Assembly (NCBI GenBank): GCA_920105625.2
Contig: OV050033.1
Location: 16,264,001 to 16,328,000 of the forward strand
Direction: 5' to 3'
DNA length: 64,000 nucleotides
DNA from: Clusia tigrina
Lineage: Eukaryota > Arthropoda > Insecta > Diptera > Clusiidae
Numbering within the stretch: position 1 is the stretch's first letter; the number at the start of each line of letters is the position of its first letter. Shown piece after piece: positions 45,891 through 57,407 of the stretch. Position numbers and translations under genes: made by a program. The notes under the pieces were generated by a model. The model was not told the DNA's origin, did not search any database, and was given only the letters and a program-made list of their open reading frames with translations.

Positions 45891-46900
45891 AGAGTTCCAA
45901 CATGAGCGAAAAACCCGAGGGACGCAAACAAATAACAACCGCGCCCAGCCAGAAGACAAAAGCCAAAGAAAAACAACAACAATAACAACAAAGGAATGAA
46001 AATTTGGAAGCCCAACTCTGTGAGCCAGCACTGCAGTGCACGTGACCCCAATCCGCCACTCTGCCCCGTTAACAACGCCAACAACGCCAACAAGGCTGAC
46101 AAACGCAACAACAACAACAACAACAACAACAGCAGCAACAACAACAATGGTGAGCACGCTGTTGGCTGGCGTGCTCGGTCGCTGATCGCAGCGACAAGCA
46201 GAGATTTTTGTCACTGCGCCGCTGCTGCAGCGAGCGGGTGCTCAGTCAGATCTGGTGCTGCCCAGTCGGGAGGAATAAAAGCGCAACACTCTGTTTCCTA
46301 TAAGTGCTGCACCGACATTTGTTCGAGCATTGCCGCCGACATTGTTGCTGTAATTGCTTTGCATTTATGATTTGTGTGGTTTTGGTTTCAGTTGCTGTCG
46401 CTCTTGCTGTGACTGTGACTGTGACTGGCGCTGTGACTGCTGCTGAGACTGTGGCTGTGGCTGTGATTGTGATTGTGGCTGCTGTCGTCGTCACCGTTGT
46501 TGCTGTTACGTTTAATGCTGTAAACGTGATTTCCACACAGGTTGTCCCAGTTTCGGCCGCAAGTACTTCGCCCAATGACACAAGTCTTTAAGCCTTTTTG
46601 TCTTGCTCGGTACCCTTTTTTTGCGATTGCTTGCAATTCTATGCTCACACATTCTAGCGGCATGAGTAAGCGTTCTCGATCGACTGAGTTTCGTTTCTGT
46701 TGCCTTATGAATTATGCATTTATCCTTGATTTAATTGGCAGAAATTGTGCAGCTCATGCGGCTTTTGATAAATTGTTGTTAACATTTTGAAGCTGTCTGT
46801 CGACAATTTGTCATTACAATTGACAATTATTCAATTTGCAGTTCTTGTGCATTTCATTTTATGCATATTGCCACACACGAAAACGAAGACTGGAAGCAAT
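45890..46900. other. Non-repetitive island with CAA/CAG and TG-rich codon-like tracts
   Basis: About 1 kb of GC-richer sequence. It includes a (CAA)n/(CAG)n run at about 46096-46147, opa-like in fly terms, and an imperfect CTGTGACTG/CTGCTGTGA run at about 46385-46510. Frames of 90-124 codons on both strands are low-complexity (poly-Asn/Ser, poly-Leu/Val, Thr/Ala) and contradict each other, so none is called. A TATA-like AATAAAAG lies at 46274-46281, with a TCAGTC initiator-like word 30 bp upstream, which is the wrong order for a core promoter. It could be a promoter or 5' UTR of an unseen gene. Confidence 0.4.
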
Positions 46901-48010
46901 GGAAACATTATGGAAATCCTTCTTCGAGTATGCAAGCAAATGAGACGGGGAAAACACGGCAGCCTCTCGAAATCAGCCTCGAATGCAGTGGCCGAGATGG
47001 AAAAATTCTAGAAAAGGGAGAAATTATGACACCAATATTATAATCTAAACTATTTGTTTTATTTATTAATAATATAATTACAATTAAACTAATTAAATAA
47101 CAGCAATAGAGGCCACGGCTACCAGCTATTGATATAATCGGGGTTGATTGGGAAGCAATAACCATGGCTTTTGCACCCGTTCTGGGTAAATAAGGATTAT
47201 TAATTTAAACTAATGTGTTATTCTTATTCATTACTTCCACGAATTGTTCTAAATTCATAAACAGAAACACCACTTCTAAATTTGTATACCAATATTTTAG
47301 TCTAGAAACTCTCACAGACACCACTTCAAAATTATTGTACGAATATTTTTTTCTAGACTTTTCTTGATTTTTTCAACCACAAAAAATATTTTTTTATAAT
47401 TTCATTGAAGCGGAGCCCCAATTCTATTTGCTCCGTTGTATTTGCAGCTCTGTATTGTGACGAAATGCTATTTTCGTAATTCATAAATAAATATGCAGGA
47501 ATGTTAAAGTGTTGCTATAAGGGAATCAGTCATTACGGAAACCTCATTAATGAGAAGTCATTAGTTAAATATCATTAAAAGGAAATCATAAACAGAAAGT
47601 CATTAACGACATATCTAAGATTATGGTATCTATCTTCAATTAATGGAATTTGTTCTGAAATGTGACGGAGTGACCTCGAAAGCAGCTGCAAGAAATAGAA
47701 AGGGGATGCACATCTGCAGTTGCAACATAGCAAAAGAAGCAACAAGTGTAGTAGAGACACATTCAATTGTTAAATTGTGTAATAAATCGTCGTAACCATT
47801 GTTTAAATGAATTACTGTAAATAAAACTCCTTTAAACCTGGAACATAAAACAAATATTTTGAATTACTTGACACAATCCAGTGATCGCACCAAACGTCAT
47901 TAACATTGCAGTATTTAAATCAATCCAGTTAAAGTAGTGAATATCTACTAAATATTATAAATATATATACAATATACAATATACTTCATAAGAGATATAA
48001 TTTATAATGA
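46900..48010. other. AT-rich intergenic DNA
   Basis: No gene recognised. It precedes the 160-bp array. Confidence 0.35.
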
Positions 48011-48015
48011 CCAAA

Positions 48016-48660
48016 CACCACACCGTCCAACCCACCGATTCTTTTTCCTATGAAGCCAATACACATATTCAGGATTTAACTACTCATGCTGAAAAATGGG
48101 AACACAATTTACCTTCAGAAACAATTTTGATGCATTTGTGAATACTGTTAATCTCGTTTAAAGCACCTCAAGCACCACACAGTCAGGCCTATATTTGATA
48201 TGATCCTTTCTCCTAAAAGGCCAATACAGATTTGTGTGGATTAACAACTCTTGCCCAGAAATGGAAAAAACTTTAACTTCAGAATCAGTTTCGATGCATT
48301 TATGTATGCAGTTAATCTCGTTTAAAGCGCCTCAAGCATCATGCCGTCACTCCTATATTTGAATTTATCCTCTTTCCTATGAATCCAATACAAATTTCCA
48401 TGGTTTAACTACACTTGCCGAGAAAAATAATCAAATATAACTTAGGAGTCAATTTGAATTCTTTTACGATTGCAGTAAAACTCTTTTAAAGCGCCTGAAG
48501 CACTACACCGTCAGTCCTAAATTGCATATGAATCCTGCTCCTAAGAAGCCAATACAGATTTTGGATGATGGATTAACAACTCTTGCCTTGAAATGGAATC
48601 CTATCTAACTACAGAATAAATTTCATTTAGGAATGCAATTAATCTCATGAGAAACGTCGC
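48016..48660 (+). repeat. ~160-bp diverged tandem repeat, four units
   Basis: Markers of the type AAGCACCACACCGTCA occur at 48016, 48173, 48337 and 48501, giving periods of 157, 164 and 164 bp. Between them each unit has CCTATGAAGCCAATACA, GATTTAACTAC-CTTGCC, GAAATGG and AATCTCGTTTAAAGC blocks in the same order. The units differ at perhaps a quarter of positions, so the array is old. No coding frame spans it. Confidence 0.85.
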
Positions 48661-49645
48661 AAATCTAAACCAAACGCTCTTTCTAATACCAAAACGCTTT
48701 CTAGTCCCGATTTAATGTTCAAAAAAATTAACCAATTACAATATCGGGACACGAAAACTTAGGAACATCCACGTACAGACTCGACTTGAGGAGCTTAAAC
48801 AGTTTTGGACTGGTCTTGATTGCAAGGAAGCACTTTCCATAAGGAGTTCCGATCGTTAGTGTCAGTTGTACCTATGATGTCAGTGTATCTATAAATGTCA
48901 GTTGTACCGGTGATCGCCATTCAACAGATCGCTCAAACATTATCGCAGCAGATTGGTCAAACATCAGCTTTTATTTGATTATCATTTTTCAGCGCGAACG
49001 ACATCTTCTTTCTTCCTAAGACTTCGAAGAAGCGCGACTGATGGACTCTCGTGCAGTATACAAGCAACTATTTTGTTCACTATGCTGAGCAGTGTGATGC
49101 TCGTACGATTATTCGAGTCAATAAAATCGCATTTGTTTGGCATTTTGGCGATCGCTCCTTGGAAGGACTTCAATCAGGAAAAAGTTGTTAATATAGGATG
49201 AAAGTACCTCACCGACTATTGCGGGGTCTACTAAGAGCAACTTAAGTTAAAGCTATGATTTTATATGCTTCCGAACAATTATTTTCAGACATACCTAACG
49301 CCATGATCAACTACCTCGGTTTAATGGCAAAAAGGTTGTCTTATGGTCTGAAGGAAATCGAATTCCAAGCACGTCAAAAGGTTTCAAACCCTTATTTCTA
49401 CTTATTCTGTTCAGAGATGCAGACCTACGTTATAAGTTCGCATTCTCTATTGTTAAGCATCCAATTTACTGGTAATAATAAAAGGGTCAATGACCTTTGT
49501 TGTTAGTTGGCTATTCTATCATTAAATTTATTTGTTTATACATTTTTAAAAAAAAAAATTAATAAATAATATAAATTAAAATTATTATTTTACAATAATT
49601 ATATTAATAAAAATACTAAAAATTTATATAATTATAACCATTTAT
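48661..49645. other. Intergenic DNA, nothing recognised
   Basis: A GTCAGTTGTACC word repeats at 48861 and 48897. Frames of 60-83 codons (48953-49506) have no recognised domain. Confidence 0.4.
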
Positions 49646-49648
49646 GCC

Positions 49649-49810
49649 CGCTTTTCTCGTCTAGTGATAAGCGTCCTAGTCTCACAGGCGTGGGGTCGGG
49701 AGTTTGAATCCTGCCCCGGTCATGGTCTCAAAAATGTTTCTTTCTACTTACTCCTTTAACAGTTGCAGACTTAATTACTTATCTTTGTACATACTAATAA
49801 ATAGTACATT
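49649..49810 (+). mobile_element. tRNA-derived SINE-like element, copy 2
   Basis: TCGTCTAGTGATAAGCGTCC at 49657-49676 matches the A-box/D-arm region shared by tRNA-His/Glu/Gly type genes. AGTTTGAATCC at 49701-49711 is a B box with one change from the consensus. The spacing of about 40 bp is right for a tRNA-like polymerase III promoter. The T-arm cannot pair properly, so it is not a functional tRNA. Downstream is a tail with GCAGACTTAATTAC and a TGTAC...GTACA inverted pair, as in copy 1. AT-rich DNA flanks it on both sides. Confidence 0.6.
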
Positions 49811-50120
49811 TGCAAATAGTATTAATTAAATAAATAATAAGTATTATAAAGGCTATATTGTAATAATTATATCAATCATAATTCATTCAGTAAACTTCAT
49901 ATTTATCACAAACAGTTGTTTATAATTAATTCTAATTATTGGCATAAAATTTATTCAAATTAGTTCATTAAGTAAATATATTCAAATCTTAAATATTTAA
50001 ATAAAGTATAACCTATAATTTAGTCATTTATTTAATACAAAGCAAACCGCCATATTAGAAAATTTTCCACTGCTTCATTTTTGCATAGATAAGTAAATAA
50101 AAGCCTGCAATGAAACGCTC
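49811..50120. other. Very AT-rich intergenic DNA
   Basis: No feature recognised. Confidence 0.4.
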
Positions 50121-51390
50121 AAAATTGCATACTTTTAGGCATACGTGTTTATGAGCATGTGGAATGACGTAAGAAGCAGAGAAGCGAGCGAACGGCTAAG
50201 CCGATGAAACTCAAACAAAATATAATATATGAACTTATAAATATACACACTTCCCCATTCAAATACATGTGTGTGCGTGTGTGTGTGTTTATGTTTGAGT
50301 GTGTTGGTGTGTGTGTATACCTATGCCTACGCACTTATGCATATTTATGTGCGTCGATTTAAATATAAACAAGCAACGCACACACCCACACAAAAAGAAT
50401 ATACTAAAAAAAGAAAAAAAGCAAAATTACAAAAAGTATACGGTTGAATTCAAGTGTGAGGGTTTGTGAGTATGTATGCGCTTATGTGTGAACTGTGGGC
50501 AAGTGAATGAAGCAATAACACGAACTGACATATGCACACACACACACATATGCAAGCGTGAAATGAAACACACTGCCGCAAACACACGCCGCACAAAACC
50601 AACTGCTCACGTGACGAGCAAAAAAGAAAAAGGCGGCAATGCTAAGATGAGGGGTGAAACAGCACGCACCCAAAAAACATTTCAAATTCATGATTAATAA
50701 TGCCACTACAAGAACGAATCCAGCTACATTTTCGGCTGTGTGGGAGTTAATACAAGAAAAAAGATATAGATATATATATGGATGAGAGGGGATGTGTATG
50801 TGTGTCAATGTGTAGTATATATGTTAGTATATGTATATTTACTAAGTAATTGCGTTTTAATTTAACATTTTAGACATGTTCTTTGTTTGATTCACTTGTT
50901 CACTCGTTCTCACACAGGTGCGTGTTTTCGCCTGCTTCAGATGCTCAGTAAATGCACTCTAAGTACCCACACCCACACTCGTGTGGTCCCCACACATGAA
51001 AACACATTTGCATTTTTCATTTGAAGCTTAGCAGTATTTCTAAGTATAATTATTGCAACTGTTCTCACACACATTGGCATAGCGAGCGTTCACTGGCTAC
51101 CAATACCATTTGTGTATGTATGCGGATTGTATGCATACATGTCACATCGCAGCTACTCACACAGAGGCACGTACATACACGAGACTCACAGTTGCTCTTT
51201 CGTTTATTACTCATGCACACATGGATGTGAAAAAACGATTACAATGCACACGCATACACATACTCACCCACACGGCAGGCAGCGTTTGAGTTTCGCTGCT
51301 CCTTTTTTCCCTCAATGCAGCCAATACAGTGACGTGCAAATGTTAGCCGCACACACCGCTTTTATTATACGCTACACTTAACCCTTTGAA
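50120..51390. other. CA/TG-rich non-repetitive island
   Basis: About 1.3 kb with many short CACACA/TGTGTG runs and CpG-containing words between very AT-rich flanks. Its composition resembles the islands at 53.4, 55.8 and 59.1 kb around the ZAD gene's first coding exon. These may be upstream promoters or noncoding first exons, but no splice donor or transcription start can be assigned with confidence. Confidence 0.4.
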
Positions 51391-52700
51391 ATTGGATTAA
51401 TTTAGGGTAATATTTTTTATGTCCTGCAGAACAGTTACCAAAGGGCTGCAATGTAATGGCATATAATAAAGGGATATTTCTGATAATGTTTTACAATGAT
51501 TTTCTCCCATTATGTGATTTTAGAGAGTATTCAAATTAGTGACTGAAAAATTAGTTCCAAGGAAAGTATTAATAAAAATTATTTCCAAGTGAAGGTAAAT
51601 ATTCTTAAAGGAGGAAATGAGGCTAAATATATAGTAAACATGACCTTAATCCTAAAGGACATTATCATGATAATGATCATGAGAAGAACCATGTGTAAAC
51701 CCACATAAAAACCGATTGAAAGGAAAAGTTAAGCAGTTATCAAAACCCACAAGAATTAAAGTATGTAACTATGTAATGTACAGTTGTGACGGTGTTACTG
51801 GCTACTTTCAATCTGTACGTTGTTGGGTTAACTCTAATGCTACAAATAATATCCTTGGTACAGATTCTGAGAGCTTTTAAACAAACAATTTAATAAAAAT
51901 ATATCATAATAATTAATAAAAAAAATATATATATGCGTTAATTCAATATTAATTGTTTTGTTATATTTTTTTTTAGTTTTTTTATTATTTTTTATAGCGA
52001 GTTGACAATATTTTTTTTATATTTTATTACTTAAATTATATAAAAAAGTTTAATATGAGTGCCGGTGTAGATAAAACTAATTAAATCAGAAAAGTTCACA
52101 ATTATTATAAGCATTAAAAGGATCCAGGTATGAAAAAACGTTTTTGTAAATCCCCAATTCTAAAATTCACAATTTTCTCTGGATTTGGAAACTCATACGA
52201 AATGATAAGGAATACTTACAGACCATATCTGCACAATAAGTACCTCAATTCTAAGAACTTAAACTTTAGTAGTCATGGTCTCTTCATCCATAGCTATCAA
52301 GATTGTTCGGGACTACTACTATATAAAAATTATGGCTTCTTGTAGAGTCCAATGAACCAGTTCCACAAGAAATTCGAATAAGTTGGAACCCTATTCAGGA
52401 TTTTATGGGCATCCAATGATAATATGAGTACTTATCGTAGCGACAATTCCATTATGTATAAAAATTTCATTTATATAAGGACCTTTAACTAAATATCATG
52501 TTTAAGATCTTCCGAGGAATTTATTCAATTAACATTTCGTGTTTTAGCGGTGCTAACAACAATTGTGTCTAATGAAACAAGCATTCATATATATTTCTCG
52601 TACATACCTGTTTATATTTGAATCGAATGGACAATAATTAATAAAATTTATTATTAAAAATTAATTATTTACACATATACATAGTATATTATCTATATAC
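51391..52700. other. AT-rich intergenic DNA
   Basis: A perfect 16-bp palindrome CATTATCATGATAATG lies at 51660-51675. No gene recognised. Confidence 0.4.
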
Positions 52701-52702
52701 AT

Positions 52703-53035
52703 GTTAGACCTTATTTGGTGATAGGTAATTTGATAAATTTTCAGGCCAATTTACTAATAAATAAACATTTTATATAAAAATCATTAAAACTAAAATGAGT
52801 GACTTATCTATGATACCATGCAACAATATTTTAATTCAAATCAGTGAAGTTCAGATGCTTTAAACGAGGTAAGACCTTACTTGGTAATGGGTCATTTCAT
52901 AAATCTGTTGGATCAATTTACCCATAAATAAAATTTTAACATAAAAATTATTAAAGCTGAAAAGGATAACTTATCAATGAGCCCGTGTGGCAATATTTTA
53001 ATTCAACTCAGAGAAGTTTTGAGGTGTTAAATAAT
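52703..53035 (+). repeat. 166-bp tandem duplication
   Basis: AGACCTTATTTGGTGATAGG at 52706 and AGACCTTACTTGGTAATGGG at 52872 start two units 166 bp apart. They then share AATTTAC...ATAAATAAA, CATTAAA...AAAATG and CAATATTTTAATTCAA blocks. The units are diverged. The reverse complement of GCTTTAAACGAGG at about 52858 equals the CTCGTTTAAAGC core of the 160-bp repeats at 48 kb, so a distant relationship is possible. Confidence 0.8.
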
Positions 53036-53440
53036 TCAGATATGTGCAATATGTATTCGACAAAAAGATATATCAAATGGTACAAAAGGTATGCAAAAAA
53101 ATGGACTTAGACTTGACATATAAATATATGGAAATATTTAACTTTTAATGCTTCTACTAGAAAAGTGATGACCCGCCGACGCATTTATTCGAAACATATT
53201 CTAAAATATTTTCCCTTATAGAGAAAATTAAACAAATTATTCTAAGATTATAAAAAATAATATTCAAAATACACAAATTTAAAATCGTATATTTAAATAC
53301 GATATATAATATACATATATTAAAGTACGAGTATCTTCGTATGCCCAGTAACAATGAAATGAATGGAATTTCCAAACTTAACTAATTTATAATTATTAAA
53401 AATTAATTTCCTCAGCGCTAGGGATAACCTCCTACACAGC
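53036..53440. other. Very AT-rich intergenic DNA
   Basis: No feature recognised apart from a TACGAGTA 8-mer at 53326-53333. Confidence 0.4.
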
Positions 53441-54000
53441 TCCTAGCAGCAAAAGTTACTCACATATACGCAAAAAGTAGGCGAAACCGAGGAGCATTTT
53501 TACTCCAGCTAACAAAGAACAGCGAAACGCATACACCCACCCCAAACCGAGCGAGTGTAGGCCGTAAAAATCCTGTTCTGATCCACACACACACACGCAC
53601 GCACACCCACACAGCCAGAGCCAGAGCCAGCCAGCAGCACTCAGCCCGACAAAACGTTCGCTCATGCATACATACATATGCTCGTATGTATGCACACGTT
53701 CTTATTTGCAATACGCACGTCGCTCGCTGCACACGCGTCTGTGTCTATATACAGGCTCGTAGTTCAAAGTACGCAGCTACCCACCACTGTAAACCGGAAC
53801 CCAAATGCGTGTGAGGCTGAAAACACAGCAAACAAATTTCAAAGCAAAGAAAAAACCAAAACAAAAATAAATAACATACGCTCGCTTGTGGCAGTGTCAG
53901 GAATGCAAAGACTCGCGCGACCGACCGTTTGGAAGAAGGCTGCGCCAGTGTGGCCAGATTGCAACAATTGTGATACTCGAACAAAATGCTGATCCTTACA
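53440..54000. other. CA-rich non-repetitive island
   Basis: CACACACGCACGCACACCC-type and CCAGAGCCAGAG words, CpG dinucleotides and a TATATA word at about 53746 followed by non-repetitive DNA. It is similar in character to the island before the ZAD start codon. Open frames on both strands lack domains. Confidence 0.4.
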
Positions 54001-55820
54001 CAGTAATAATGAAATTGAATATAATCAATAAGAAATACAGTTGAATAGTTAACTGCAAATTATATTTGGCCCTATATTCTAACAGCGATTAATAGGAATA
54101 GGGTATTTAATAATCACTTCTTCAATTCCTGTATTCCTTAATGTAAATATGAATCATGGCTTCTTCACAAAATACTCAGACTCACAATAATTTAATCTAA
54201 ATGCAATGGGAAATGTTTCTTTACTTGCAGCTAGGATAATTTTTGTATTGAGTGACATTACCGACCACAATTCTTCTAGCCAGACAATATTGATTGATCT
54301 ACAAAATACAAAAAAATGTTGCGTATACGTTAAAATGGCATTAATCGATTTTTTAAGTATCGCAATATTTTCTAAATGGGTGGTAATATAAATATATTTT
54401 TTATTTTATATTATATATTTAATAGAAAAGATTTTTTATATCAGTATGATATAAAAAATATATTATTATACTCATGAAATATTATAAGTGTGTTTATTGA
54501 TTGATTATAGAATTATTATAATTTATAAAAAGTTTGTATTATACATTTTTTTAAACTGGTGGTAAATTTAATATAAACAATTTATTGTGTCAGTTTGAAA
54601 TATAAAAATATATTAAGGGTGCTCAGAAAATATTTATAAGTGTGCATTAAACTTATAATATTGGTATTAAACTTATAGCATTGCAAAGAATTAATTATTA
54701 TGATTTTGAAAATTGATAAGTACAAGTTTGTATGTAAAACGGTTTTATGTTGCACACCTTCGTTTTATATCAATAATAAAAACTACTAGCAATACTTTAT
54801 ATAGTCTGAGAACATTGAAATCATTATGAGTATATCTTCCATAATGATCATGCATTGGCTATTTTACAATAGGTACGATCTTATTATTGTGTATGTAATA
54901 CCACGAGCTCAATACTAATATAATAATCCGAGTGATGCCAATCAAATTACTATACACATTCAAAGTGATGGACAGGAATGTGAATCTTTATTAATATCAG
55001 TAAATATATCTACCACATATAATTTCTACTAGTATAGAAATACCGAATGCACTTTGTGAAAAATGTATACCTTTATAACATAACATTCATAACTTCATAA
55101 AGTTTTTGTAAAAGCAGGTTATTAAATATAATCTGAATCAATCTAAGCATATGTAGTTGAAAAAACAGAAAGAAACTGAAATGTACATTATAATTAGAAA
55201 TTGATCTGCCAAAAACTCATTCTTAGAAATGTTAAATTCAGAATTATTACAAAATATGTACAAGAATTTTGTCTGCATTAGTTTTATTATTATTATACCT
55301 CGCACAATAATTAGTTATGGGTGTAAGGGGTAGGAGAAATGAGTACGCTCAATAACATGTATTTTGTCTATACCTGTGTACCTTAAAGTAGTTTGTGTAG
55401 GTTTTGACACAACTGCACCGGATTCTTACAAAATACAACAAATTACATGTTTAGCAAGATAATGTTTCCTGAAGTAAAACTTTAGATAAACGTACATATT
55501 TTGTTTCATTTAGCTTTTTATAATTAGTGAATAAATGAAACTATGGCAAATGGATATATTTCTACTAATGCATTCTATTTAATAACTCAGTTAACAAAAA
55601 ATGTTGTTCGCAAACAGCTATAGAAATATTTTGAAACGTAAAAATCGACTCAACTTGTTCCCTTAAAATATTCATAAAAGTTACAACATTCTAAACACAT
55701 TTTCGCAATATAGTATAATGTTTACTACCTATATATATATATATACCAAAGTATAATGTTTACTACCTATGTATATTATATATATAGAAGAATTATATTT
55801 TTTACCTTTTTTAATGTATT
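54001..55820. other. AT-rich intergenic DNA with weak local repeats
   Basis: About 54379-54650 contains two weakly similar AT-rich halves (GGTGGTAA at 54379 and 54559; TTATAAGTGTG at about 54483 and 54640), a possible old 160-180 bp duplication. 55290-55345 is a diverged plus-strand copy of repeat family C (ATTATACCTCGCAC, then AAGGGGTAGG). A 36-bp duplication (AGTATAATGTTTACTACCTA) is at about 55711 and 55749. Confidence 0.5.
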
Positions 55821-57263
55821 TATTAGTCACACTTAATTGACTTCTTTGACATGCTCTCCAGCTAATACCATACATACGCCCTCTCCATCTGGCAACGCTG
55901 CGCAACAGGCAACAGACAGGGCCAAGCAGGCAGGCAAGAGCACTTATAATTGGCACTAGTAAAAACGATGTGGTTGCGCTGGTGTTAGTGTAACAGCGGT
56001 GGTGGTGGAGTGGCGTATACGGAAAGAAAGAACGCACGCACACACTTCACTCACACAAGCGAGAGCAAAGAAAGACAAAAACTAAAATAAAATCAACAAC
56101 CGATGCACACACACGCGCATGCAGTAATCAAATGGGAACAATACAAATGCACTCATAAATCCACGCGCACGCACACACTCGCTCAGCAGAAGATGTGAAC
56201 ACATACTGTTGCAAACAGGTAAATGCGTTTGCGGTCCGAACAGTGGTTGTTTATGTGTGAGTGACTGTTGTTGTTGTGTAAGTGCCGTATTGCCAAAGCA
56301 TGCCTTGCCGAGTGAGTGTGTTGGCTGCTTTTGCTTTTTGTATTCAGCAGTTTTCGTTTGAACGTGGTGGCGTAAGTGTGTGTTAAAATTGAAAAGCGTG
56401 TAAAAATTCTTTGCAGCTGAAGTAAAATAATATAAAGGCAAATTTTCAATAAATTATTGAAGTGTTTTTGTTGTAAGCGAATAAAAATAATAACAACTGA
56501 AATGCCGCCTGCAAGTGTGTGTTAAAAGAAAGTGCGAACATAATAAAAAAAGGCGAGCTAGCGAGCGCAAACGAACACAACGCTACACACAGTGTCAGTG
56601 GCCAAGTACATTTAACTCAGCGTACAGCCGCTAGGTGGCGTTGGATGACAGAGCAACCAAGTTAACTGCCTCCTCTGCGTGTATATGTAACAAATGCGCC
56701 GCCGTTCAACAGCGCAGTCACATCGAGTTTTCGCCTGCACTGAGTCGCTGTCGCGTCGGTTTTGACTTCGTGTTGTGCTCTTTTTTCTATACGCTTTCGA
56801 CTTTTACAATTCGACAACACGTCTTCGCTGTGTGCGTTACACCGAAACAACAACAAAAAATACCAAATCAAACCTGCACACATACACACAGAAGCTTGTA
56901 TGCATGCATATTAACAACAAACACTCACAAAGCCAAAACAAAAACACCAACAATTATTATAGGCAAAAAAAAAATAGAAAAGAGAAAATTGTCAAACTGA
57001 AATAAGCAACTCTGTTAGTGAGTGAGTGAGGAAATTAGTTTTCTCAAAACGTTAAAAATTTACAAAAAAAAATTATAACAAAATTCTTCGTGTTTACTAA
57101 TTCGGCATATTTTCGTATTTTATGCGCATATTGATAAAAATTATGAGCATATAACAAAATTTTAAAAAAATTACTATATTAAATTTTAAGTGATTTTTCT
57201 CTAAGGAACAATAATTTCGGTAACAATAACAGAAGTGCAACAACAAATAAAAAGCCTACAACA
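55820..57263 (+). promoter_or_regulatory. Probable promoter and 5' UTR region of the ZAD gene
   Basis: A 1.4 kb CpG-containing, CA/TG-rich island directly upstream of the start codon, with no transposon sequence. From about 56480 the plus strand is A-rich with AACAAC and GTGAGTGAGTGAG words, typical of long fly 5' UTRs. The in-frame codons before the ATG are open back to a TAA at 57180-57182 with no ATG between, which supports the chosen start. The exact transcription start cannot be fixed; a TCAGTG initiator-like word lies at 56595-56600. Confidence 0.55.
56628..56640 (+). promoter_or_regulatory. CTCF-like insulator motif
   Basis: CCGCTAGGTGGCG agrees with the conserved CTCF core (CCASYAGRKGGCRS) at all but one of these 13 positions. 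The insect core AGGTGGCG is perfect. It lies 624 bp before the start codon in the only gene-proximal island. Function is inferred from the motif alone. Confidence 0.6.
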
Positions 57264-57407
57264 ATGACCAATGTGCAACACGATTTGGAATATCTGTGCC
57301 GCATTTGTGCCGCCAACACCAAAGGCAAGAACTCCGTGCCCGAGTGTGTTTACATCTTGAAGACGCCCACGCTCAAGGAAAAAATCGAAAGGCATTTGTT
57401 CCTATCG
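57264..57407 (+). CDS. ZAD zinc-finger protein, coding exon 1 (residues 1-48)
   Basis: Encodes MTNVQHDLEYLCRICAANTK and on to KIERHLFLS. Cys12 and Cys15 (LCRIC) are the first zinc-binding pair of a ZAD (zinc-finger-associated domain), an insect protein-protein dimerisation module normally at the N-terminus of C2H2 transcription factors. The LKEKIERHLFLS segment fits the helix between the two Cys pairs. The start is well supported: CAACAATGACC has A at -3, and an upstream in-frame TAA (57180-57182) is followed by no earlier ATG. The exon ends in phase 0 at a strong donor, GTGAGT (57408-57413). The continuation at 63923 supplies the second Cys pair. The C2H2 fingers expected of this family must lie beyond the window. 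ZAD proteins usually act in the nucleus as DNA-binding regulators, several as architectural factors. The specific orthologue is not recognised. Confidence 0.9.

Noticed and set aside
46241..46281. Core promoter (TCAGTC and AATAAAAG)
   Set aside because: The initiator-like word precedes the TATA-like word, which is the wrong order, and no downstream coding exon was found.
45733..46663. Frames of 90-124 codons rich in Leu, Asn, Thr or Val
   Set aside because: Produced by CAA/CAG and CTGTGA simple-sequence tracts in several frames at once.
49649..49730. Functional tRNA gene
   Set aside because: A- and B-box words are present but the T-arm and acceptor stem do not pair.
56635..57000. 121-codon frame upstream of the ZAD start
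   Set aside because: Begins with a non-ATG codon, low-complexity Thr/Lys-rich end, lies in the probable promoter/5' UTR, and has no domain.
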